From Prostheceraeus crozeri (Eukaryota > Platyhelminthes > Polycladida > Euryleptidae), in contig CAJQUW010013629.1 of NCBI GenBank assembly GCA_907163375.1, positions 154,791 through 218,790 of the forward strand: 64,000 nucleotides of DNA, in the 5' to 3' direction. This document shows, one piece after another, positions 13,440 to 23,700 of the stretch. Every line of letters begins with the position of its first letter. The first letter of the stretch is position 1. The notes below the pieces were generated by a model. The model was given only the letters and a program-made list of their open reading frames with translations, searched no databases and was not told the DNA's origin. The position numbers and the translations under genes were made by a program.

Positions 13440-13975
13440 TGCATCTGGATGCTCATCTTGTTGGGCATGCATTTGGCCTTTAGATGCATTCCAGATAGCT
13501 TTCTCTGATAGGTTTCCGGAAGTAATCTGGAGAATCATTTGGGCTGCTTTGGCCTTATAGATGCATTCAGGTATGCAGATATGAAGGTTTCCGGATAGAT
13601 TCTGGATGATATTATGATGGGCATGCATCTGGCATAAAGATGCATTCAGAATGCATCACTGAAAGGTTTCCGAAAGAAACTGGAATGAATTATTTTGCAT
13701 GCATCTGGCATAAAGATGCATCATAGACTGCATCCGGATGCATTATTTTTTGGGCATGGCATGGATGCATCCTAGAATGCATCGGATGCATTATTCCGGG
13801 CATGCATGGATGATCCAAGATGGGGCATGCATCTGGCATAAAGATGCATCCTAGAATGCATCCGGATGCATTATTTTGGGCATGCATGGATGCATCCAAG
13901 AATGGATCTTCGGATGCATCCCCCTCCAATGCATGCCCAAAATACTGCATCCCGCTCAATGCATCTGAGATGCAA
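13440..13975. repeat. ATGCAT/GCATGC-rich minisatellite
   Basis: A degenerate tandem repeat with a period of about 75-80 bp: the GGTTTCCGGA-type motif recurs at 13511, 13586 and 13665. Each unit holds several palindromic ATGCAT or GCATGC hexamers (typical phrase GGGCATGCATCTGGCATA). The right part (13700-13975) is the densest. Open frames through it are repeat translations rich in Met, His and Pro and are not genes. Confidence 0.75.
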
Positions 13976-14184
13976 TTCGTCTTGCTACGGGAATCTCGTC
14001 CACCAACTCGAACTCGATAGCTGTGTTCATACTTCGATGCAACAATCGGTATTTGAGCAATGATAAAACCAGTATTACCGTCATAACAGGTTATCAAATG
14101 AAAACACGAAAAATTATCTACGACATATTGTTTCATTGACAACAAAGGCCTGTCGCAATACATTGAATATCCAAAGAGAACTAC

Positions 14185-14312
14185 AATTAAAGTCAATAGC
14201 AGACACCAACAGCCTTAATTCCGCGATTGCACTCGCCCGACCTTGGAATCGAACCGAAGTGCGCGGTGAAGACGAGCTCCCACCTTCTTCACTAGGACAG
14301 ACTGACGGTGCC
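14185..14312 (-). repeat. tRNA-type SINE, copy A
   Basis: On the minus strand an A-box-like TGTCCTAGTG is followed about 35 bp later by GGTTCGATTCC, a perfect RNA polymerase III B box (14245-14255 on the plus strand). A diverged copy at 24220-24342 shares both boxes and the sequence that follows (GGCGAGTGC, GTTGG, TATTG). Confidence 0.55.
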
Positions 14313-14770
14313 ATAATTCTCGAAGGAACCGAAGTAGCGGTCGAAATGTGTAGCCTGTGACCAAATAGATAACATCGTCTAAACGTGGTTTTTCCTCCGT
14401 CAACTTAGACAAGGCATTATTTGTTCAGGAAAATTAAACAATAGAAACACAGCAAAAAATAAACTTGCATTTTGGAAGTCGTTAAACGGGTCTTCGATAT
14501 TACTGTAAAATAGAAACTGCCGGTAAAACTGGAAGCGGGTTATAGCGGCATTGCGACCCCTAATTCAAACATGGCTAATTAGTATTCAAATTTGGACGGG
14601 AACACAGAAAAAACATAAAAGTTAGAAAAAGAAGTTAGAAAGGCTCAGGACCCTTTAGAAGATGCCAAAATGTCTCCAATCGAGTTGCTTGTCTTGGACC
14701 TTAATGTTGTAGTGCTGTTTTTCTTTATAATGAACTTAAGGGCGACAGGTTATATTGGTGGATTTTGTGT

Positions 14771-14985
14771 AGCACAACCACCACAACCACAAACAAACAC
14801 CTCCAGCATTACCAACCTCACAACGTGCACCCACACAACCACCAACAACACAACAACAGACAAACACAAAACACCCCAACACCAAGCAAGCACCCAATCA
14901 ACACGTACACCAACACCCCAACATAGCAAACCAACCAACAACACGAACCCAACACAACAACGCAAGACAAACCACTCCACACGTT
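14771..14985. repeat. A/C-only strand-asymmetric tract
   Basis: About 215 bp in which the plus strand is almost entirely A and C, with very few G or T. There is no exact period; CAACAC, CCAACA and ACAACA words recur. It is followed by G6T12 near 14990. The opposite strand is G/T-rich. The 116-residue Thr/Pro/Asn/Gln frame across it is a by-product of composition. Confidence 0.75.
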
Positions 14986-15328
14986 TAGGGGGGTTTTTTT
15001 TTTTTCACACGCATTATTAATGATCATTTTAAACATGCACATGTACGCAATGCATTTTTGATCTCTCAAAGCTGTAGAAGGTCAACCCGATAGTCATTTT
15101 ATCTAGCTCACCGCATTTGAAAAAACAAACATAGTGATGATATACTGATTATGATATACTGTAGTTGCACTGAAATTTTCTCAGACAAACCAATTTCTTG
15201 GTAGTAGTCGACCAGCGGCCAGTTATATAACCCTGCATATAATTACAGCAAAATGCATATGCAAACTTTTGCGGCAACTATTCTATTCAGCTATCATTAA
15301 AAACTCCACTTCATCCAACTTTCCAGAG

Positions 15329-16572
15329 CTGATCACAAAAAACGGACTACCTAAATTACGCTGAAGTTCAATCGATTCTCATGTCTTCCCCCAAAAAATT
15401 TCCCCAAACCACATGCTTTCTGCACAACAACGTGCCCTATATCATTCAACAGCTTGCATTGTCAGCTTTAAAATGAGTCATCATAGTCTTGTATCCGTTA
15501 TTGTGTTTGTTCAGCAGTGCTCAAAATACGGAAATCGCTCAATTCATAAATTGCCATTTCTCAATAAGAAAACATGTTAGTATAATGATCATTCAGGCAT
15601 TGGGAGGAAGAGCATTTTCGGAGCTCTCTTTTGACATGTTGTTCATCAAAATCGGCGAACTAATAAATTAGTAACATCGTGAAGTTATGACTCTTTTGAC
15701 TGAAAATGTTCTGTTATCACGCCACCCCCCCTCTCCCCCCCCCACCCCCACCCCCCCCCGCCTCCCACCCCCTCACGCTTTCATCAAAAATGTTCATGTC
15801 TGGTATCTTCAGAATCCTTGCGATGTGAGCAGCAAGAATATGTAAGTTTTATTCAAATTTTTACAATAGTTCTTTTTCAAACTTTTTCAGCAGTTTTAGT
15901 CATTACCGCTGAAGCACACAAACATACATGGTAAACAATCTACACTCGCGGTGAAAGAACAAAGACATGCCTACGCTTACTGTTCGGTTTTGAGCCTTCG
16001 TTCACCTCGCATGTTGTTTGTGTACTTCAGCGAAAATGACTAAAAATGTTGAAGCAGTTTGCAGAGGAGCTATTGGACTTATTTGAATAAATCTCAAATA
16101 TTCGCATCTTTACATCGCAATGATCCTGAAGACACCTTCTCAAACATGAACAACTATAAACTAGGGTTTTTTTTTTGTTTTTGTCATGGGGGGGAAAATG
16201 AAGAAGTGAGAACAGAACATTTTCAGTCAAAAGAGTCATGATTTTGTGGTAACTTCACGATATTACTAATTTTTTCCTAGTTCATTGACTTTGATGGCCA
16301 GTGTATCAAAAGAGAGCTCAGAAAATGATCTTCCTCCCAATGCCTGAATAATTATCAGATTCACTTTTTTCTTATTGAAAGATTGAAATTTGTAAATTGA
16401 GTTATTTTCGTATTATAACCGCTGCTCAGCAAATGCAACAACGGACGCAAATCTATCATAGCTCATTTAAAAACTGAGAATGCAAGCTGTCGAATAATGT
16501 GTGGCACATTGATGGATTGGAAGACGAATGGATTGAATTTCAGTGATTAAGGTGGTCCGTTTTTTATGATGA
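15329..16572. repeat. 1.24-kb imperfect palindrome (long inverted repeat)
   Basis: The left arm (15329 to about 15940) and right arm (about 15998 to 16572) are inverted copies separated by a loop of about 60 bp. Matching landmarks: CAAAAAACGGACTACC versus its inverse at 16550-16571; CATTCAGGCATTGGGAGGAAG versus its inverse at 16335-16355; GACTCTTTTGACTGAAAATG versus its inverse at 16219-16238; CCGCTGAAGCACACAAAC near 15910 versus its inverse near 16025. The arms have diverged by substitutions and indels, so it is not recent. It may be a foldback-type element or a source of hairpin RNA. Confidence 0.8.
15718..15776 (+). repeat. C-rich tract
   Basis: A nearly pure C run with scattered A and T (several runs of 6-9 C) inside the left arm of the palindrome. 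The matching place in the right arm has only G7. It can in principle form i-motif or G-quadruplex structures on opposite strands. Confidence 0.7.
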
Positions 16573-17621
16573 GTTCGATTCAGAGAAGAACAGTGTGATG
16601 ATGTATGAGACAATTGAGATTTTGTGACATGTTTTTATAGTAGTCTGCAAAATAATATATGTTACACAATCAATTTCAGTCGCAATTAATTTCAGGTTCA
16701 TATGATTGTGACAAATTTCAGCAGGAAAATGTCAATTACATTAATTAATAATTTATATTTTTGTTGTCTCTTGTAAACTTTGATAAATGCGCCTATAAAG
16801 TATTAAACCATATTTTTGCAAAATCCACCTGTCAGACTTTGCACTTGATTTCGAAAATAACATTTCAGGAGTTTATTGCGACGACTGCGATCCATAGAAT
16901 ATTACATTCGTATTGAAACTTTGCGCCAGCCTAGGTACCAGGTAAGGTGGATTTGCTTCAAGAGGACAACAGCAGGAAAGGGGGCAGGCTGAGGCCCCCT
17001 CCCGATATGGATAAGAATAATGTGTGGGATAGTTTCAATGGTATAATGAATGGTTTCATCTGCTGACTTGCCCTGTAACATAATCTTTGCAAACACCTCA
17101 ACATTCAGCTTCAGAATCATCTAAGCACTTCTCAACGGTTACTTATTTAAGGTTCAATGCCATGATGTTTATACCTAAAAGAAGCATGTTTTAGTCTTTT
17201 GCATCAATATCATTAGCATTACGAATCTGAGCGCTTTTAAGTAGGTTTAATTATCGCTGGCTTATAAGCTAGCCTACTATCGCTAACACTTTCTAATTCT
17301 AGAAAAGTGGATGAAGCCGCAAAATTCTTGCAAAATAGAGACTCAGCATAAAGTAACTAACACATGTCTATAGGACTGTGTCAAATTATCAAAGCATGCA
17401 TCTCAACAGAAAAAACTAACTTTACTAATACTCAACCACGCAAATCAAACGGACTTATGCACTTCTTAGAAAATATTGTGGAATTCACAGATATAATCCT
17501 TCCATGTCAAATGAAAAACAGCAGTTATGTGAGCATTTAATTCATTCAAAGAGGGACTTTGACTGTAAATGACATATAAATCTTTATGTGAACATGATGA
17601 GTCTCTGAACGTCTGTCGTGA

Positions 17622-17771
17622 TTATTTCAGATGCATTCGGAACTCCTGATCAATGAGGAACGCGATATCTTTGGGATTATTTGGTGAAGTCAAACGACTG
17701 AGTAAGATTCGAAGATCTCGAATGGATTTCACTTGCTCGTCCAAATAATTCGTCTCCAAAAAGTATTGCAG
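17622..17771 (-). CDS. ferritin exon 5 (helices D and E, stop)
   Basis: Starts after a CATTTTCAG acceptor and encodes LQYFLETNYLDEQVKSIRDL, matching ferritin helix D with its Gln ligand, then a shorter, divergent helix E region ending FRMHLK and TAA. The boundary before LQYFLET is where vertebrate ferritins also have an intron. Confidence 0.9.
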   Translation of the reverse strand: MQYFLETNYLDEQVKSIRDLRILLSRLTSPNNPKDIAFLIDQEFRMHLK

Positions 17772-20700
17772 CTGAAAATGATGGAATTTTGTTTAATGAA
17801 GGCTCATTCATTATGCAAATTGATGTGTAGAAATGTAATGGAAATTGGAATGTACAGTTTATAACATTTATGTATTCGAGCAGATTTTCATTAATTAAAC
17901 CTTCAACATAGTCTATTTGAAGGCAAACTACTTATTGGTGTTTTAATAAGTATCATGTACATGTGTGTGTCAGAAGCTCTCTCTCTCTCTCTCTATCTCT
18001 CTCAAAATTCAGAATTCAAGAATTAATTCTATAAAATGAAATGACTCAAGTATGCGGTATCACAATGATAATGGCATATTATGTGATGGGGGGCCACCGA
18101 ATGAGAGCAGTATGTGTGATGTGGAACAAAAGAGAAAATTAACTTATTTTCAGAACGTTGCAAGCCCAAGTGAAATCATGCATAGTTCAGCTATGAGTTT
18201 ATATATGTAACGGTCTTTGCTTTTCAATGGTAGATGAATTGTATTGATATCTAGTATTGTTCAACTTGCAATATTTAAGGAATGCACAGTCAAATAAAGA
18301 ATAAATCTCTGCTTGGAGTATTATGGCGCAGAAGGAAGGAGCTAGGTGCGCTGCTGTTTAGTTATTGGCATTTAGCTCTATTATGATATCAATAGTGAAT
18401 CACACCATTAACATTGGTTGAAGAAAACATTTTCTAAAAAGAATATATATTTTTCTAACAATGTAATCTTTTATGGCATAATCTTATAATTATATCCATT
18501 ACATTTTATTACCTTCAACCTATGATGAACAACATCCCGTCGAAGACCGTCAACTATGTAAGTAATAAGAGAAAGATTGGGGTGAAAGACTGTTTTCTCT
18601 GTGACCCTGGTTGTAACTCACTCCTTTGAATTACAGCTTCTCTGACTTGTTTTTTTTCAGGAGCTCACCGACAGCAAGAGTGTCACGTGCGACTTTGCCA
18701 TGCCCTTAGATTTGACTGAGCCATCATTGAAAGAGTATGTGAAGAATTGAAATGAAATTAGTTCTTTTTATCAACCCAACCCATGTGTGATAGTATGATT
18801 GTGCTTATAAAAAACACCATCAACCGTCTCATCCTGAAGAAGTTGATAACTATAAATGTACTTTCGGTAGTGCAATAATCCTGTTACAAAATTTCATAGA
18901 AAATGACAAATTTTATTCATCTTCGGTACTCACATCTGGATCAGTGTGTTTGGCAGCAAAATTTGTGAAGTTTCAATAGAGATGCCGCGGGGGCGGGGTG
19001 GGCGGGGAGGACCACCGGTGCCGCAAGATAAGATCGCGCATCCCTTAGACAACCCCCCCGCCCCTTCGGGTTGTCCTCCCTTGATTGTAATCGTCTTGAT
19101 CTCCATAATCCCTCCGTGAGGTGCGCCTTAATCCTTTTCTTTGTTTTCCGGCTACATCCTTGGGTACGCCCTCATTTAAATCCATTTCTAGTTTAATTGC
19201 CGCTTCAACGGCCTTGATGGCGTTGCCCTTTTGTTGCGGAAGTTCTGAAGACTGAAAATACAAAAGGGCGTTTAGATACATATATCAAACGCAGAACTAT
19301 GATAGAAAGAATTGAATTTCGAAAAAGTTCGATCTTCTACATATCTCGGCCTACTGAAACTTGGTATTATTGTCAAACCTGCGAACACTCAAAAACACGC
19401 AGCAAATGCACTATTCTGACCTTTTGGAATGGTTAGTTGATAGTCAAATTTAAGGTCAAAAATATGGACAAGACATTGTTGAGACATTTTTTGCATTAAA
19501 AACACATTTGAAATATTTAAAGTTTTTCTACAAAGTTTCGTAGAATGACAATCGACATAGCATTTTCCTTATACATATTTTTCTAAATAAGATGATGATT
19601 CTGCAATGTTATTGAATAGCTGTATGTCAAAGAAACAAAAATGACCATTTAATACAGTTTCTTACTTAGCGCTCGCCCCACTCAGGTGGGCGTTTTTCGC
19701 CCCCACTGGTGAGTTTTTTGAATATCCTTTAAACCAAGCAAGCTGTGGCCACCCGATTTCTTGCAGCTTGCCTTCTACGTATTATTCAACTTTTGACGGA
19801 AGGATGATAAATCTGGCTCAATACTTCTGGCATGAGGGCTATTCTAAAATTTGAATGCTTGGAATATTTAATTGGAATATTGGAATATATCTTGATGGTA
19901 CATTGTCGTGCTTCGGCAACAAATCTGAACTTGGATTCTTGTGGAGTTTGGATGATCTTAAAACTTCTAGGAATTCGTTCACACATTACATTCTATGCTA
20001 TGATTGCAACTGGTACACAATGTTTCTCGAGAAACACCTTTTTCGGCTCGTTTAACAGGAGAGTGGGTACCAGGTAAATGATCCAGATGAGACTTGTAAT
20101 CAATTTTCAAGAGCTGTTCACCAAATCTTCTATAACTTATTGAATAAATTTATCAAAAGCAATATCTGAAATTTTACTTTACGTTTCTACTGGATAAAGT
20201 ATCGGCAAATTGTTGTAGTTACATGTATTAATGCTTAATTATCTGGCAGGCAACATTCGGGTCGGGTTCGCATTGCTTTAAAGTAACACCAGGTTCAAGG
20301 TCCAGTCAGGTTGGCAGGCAATATTCGGGTTCGCGGCGGATTGGCAAGCAATATTCGGTTTCGGGTCGGGTTCGCATTGCTTCAAAGCAACTCCAGGTTC
20401 AAGGTCTAGTCAGGTTGGCAGGCAATATTCGGGTTCGAGTCGGGTTGGCAGGCATATTCGGGTTCGCGGCGGATTCGCAAGCATTATTCGGGTTCGGGGT
20501 GGGTTTGGGATCTTCTTGTACTTTTTGAGGTCGGGTTGAGGCTAGTTTAATGACCACAGCACACCTCTGTTTTAGTGCAAAAGACAACTTTTTCAATGCG
20601 TCTAGATCCACTTCACTGTGTTTTCACAAAGAAAGAAACGACAATTGAAAAAGGTGTTAAGATGTTGATCGGAGTTGTTCAGGGAACAGCGCTCCCTGAC

Positions 20701-23700
20701 AAAGCAGTTAGTTCATTGTAAGAATGAAAATCAAGTACTTACATTAATCGCTATAAAAGTGTTTTCCAAAGATTCCCCACGAGCATTGATGTAGTCAATG
20801 AATTTGCGTGCATGCTCAAGTTCTTCATTAGCCATGTTTTTGAAAAATTTGCCGAATCCTGTTTTTCCAATGCTTGGGTGATTAAAATTTTCAGACTGAA
20901 AGGCGAGAGGTAACGAATAGCTCACATAATTGAATAGCTTTTCACAACATAATTCTGATTGAGAAGACACGAATTTATGAGAGCTGCCGAAGACAGAAAC
21001 ATAAATTATGCAGGCTTAGTATAAAACCATTAAAAATTTATCGATTTTGATTAGAAAGGTATCTACAAACTTGAACCATATAAGCTTTCATGTTCTTTGT
21101 CTTCCACATTCTTCACATTGGAATTCTCATCATTCTTACCATGGAATGAATGACAAACCAGCTTATGGCATCTAAAATAGCTACATGTAAATGAGCTGGT
21201 GGGCTAAGACAAAATCAGGTAGCTCAACATCAGATATATTTCTTCCTTTAAATTGAGGCAAATATAATGACCAAACATTTCTTGTATTCAACTAATTCAA
21301 CAATGTATTCCGACAAATTGTAACTAGACATCATCACAAATTGTCATGTGCATTGCAATTTGTGTTCATCCATAATTTACATTTATTGTACTAATCAACG
21401 TGTTTTCAGCTTTGAAAAATAAGCGTTATGACTAATGACTTCACCATGCTGTTGTTCATAATCGCGATTCAGTCTAAATAGATGTTGAAATTAAATAGCT
21501 TAATCTATTTTTTGATTTTGTCTCGCTAGCTTTGCGTGATAATTAGCATGCGAATTTTTCTAATAGCCGATTTATCTGTCATCGTCAACAGATTGTTGAC
21601 TTTCATCTAGCAAATACTTGACACTCTTGACTTTCGATGTTAATACAATTAAGGTCGTTTTTAATTGAAGTCATCATGCAATTAATGCAAAATTATCAGT
21701 TTTTCCTCTGATAACCGAAAATCAAGGAATGAAATATTTTCTGGGATGAAGGAGTTTTGAAAAATACTTATTACAACGCCATTGCTTTTTGTCGAGGAAA
21801 AAGATCTTGAACGAAAGCGCTCTGTCAGAAAATATAAAGATCTAATCAGTCACAATTAGTTCACTGTTCGTTCTTCTGAGCTGTGATGGATTGATGCCCT
21901 AATTCGTGAAATAGTCTACATAATATCAGTGAATGTGCAATTCATTTCATAATCATTTTCTTGATTACCAAAGTAATAGAATTTTGAATTTCTATTCATA
22001 CTGCGTGTCAGGTCGTTGCATACTAAAGTAATTGTATGAAACTATGTACATATAAATCAAATATCAATCATACATCCGAACTTCTGTGTGCAGATTAACT
22101 AGAGCACTCAAGCATCTGCATGATGCTGACTTTCAGCTTAGAACCATGTGCGTTCGGTGCTCTGATCCGCCTTGGCTAATGACTAGCAGAGATGACGATG
22201 CCTTTCGTAGCAACAGCAGGGAAGATTTCATCGCTTGAGAAGAGGCTGCTTCAGAGTATCAAAGTCGAAGCAACAACATCTGCCTAATGAAGCATTTTCT
22301 TCCCAGAGAAACTCGTAGACTGTGATAAGTGTCCAGGTAGATATTCTTCTTGTCGAATTTCTCGGTCGTTTCAGCCAAGAGATTCGATAATTACTGTACC
22401 TCTCCAAGTGAAAGACGGACAGGTGCTCGACTCTGATTGGCATGCTAGGATTGAATGCGTGAGTAATAATCTTCCTAGAGTACATATTCTACCACAGAAT
22501 TAAGTTCATCTGCGCGCGCTTCGGTTTCCTAGAAAGGAAGAATTGTATGTAACCTTAATATCGAAATGGCACATCATAGAATTAGACAACTTTCTCCTTC
22601 TCGAATGGATAATTCGTGTCTCACTTGCTATTGGAAATGGCAAGCAATAGGCTGTCAGCAGAAGACACAAGAGCCAGTGAGAGATGCGTGCGTGCTGTGA
22701 TATCACTTCGCACACACCAAAACACACATCTTGGCTAACATTCGATTCAATGTATGCACTATACAGTGAGCAATGCCGAGGAGAGGATGTGAAAACATCA
22801 AGTGAACTAATTTTCGTACGCCTGCTACTTTCTTTAATAATGATCGGAAGGGTCAACATTATGGAGAAAACTTGTGCGCAATGATCTGAATTCTTCGAAT
22901 CTGAAGGAATTTTGGCAATCGAAGCACTTTGCTGGAACTCATATTAATCCGCAAGCGACGCACGACTTTTTTTCATATCTGTAAGGTATAAGGAATTCCT
23001 TTTTGCCCACCTAATAGGCTCCTCGATGTGCCGTCAATTTCGTATTAATCACACTTCTAGCAAACCGAAGCAGATAAACAAAATATTTAATTCTGTGTAT
23101 TCTACAGTAGCTTCTGTTTTGAAGTTGAGCTCTTTTGTAAGCTTATGAAGAAGTCTCCAAGTTTTGATGGCTTACTATCTTGGATTATTTTAGCCTTAGG
23201 CCTCTATATTGCCTCCACAGTCACTCATATTCTTAGCCGTAGCTTGAGTGAGGACTACATAAGCCTCTTACGTTTGGACTGTTCTGAAAATTTCTTATCC
23301 TTTGAAGTCTTTCAATTACCGCCGCATTTCTCTTTTCCCTGTCGTTTCGAAGATTTTAGAGAATCCGGTCGTTGCTATTGGATTCCCTCGCTGGTTAGTG
23401 CCATGAATCCTGCAGCATTCTTATTTACCTCGCATTGGTTCTGATACCACATGTCCTCTTGTGTTTCTATCGCATGAATTGTACAAATTTCAGGATGACC
23501 GCTCAGAAGACTAATAGTCTTGGATTACAGTATAGCGTTCGATCATTTGCCTTCAGGCACTGTTACTAATGCCAGCATTCAACAAGGATTTCTTGTCAAG
23601 CTACTAGTTGGATAAGAGCGACTTCACTGATTGGCGTCAGTGCACAGAGGTTTACTTGAATGCATGCAATTTTTCTTGGTTTGCCCATTCGATTGGTGTT

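Noticed and set aside
13690-14196. 168-residue minus-strand frame
   Set aside because: Half of it is translation of the ATGCAT minisatellite and the rest of the SINE region; no protein family matches.
14670-15020. 116-residue open frame rich in Thr, Pro, Asn and Gln
   Set aside because: It runs through the A/C-only tract; its composition simply reflects the DNA and there is no start context or neighbour to support a gene.
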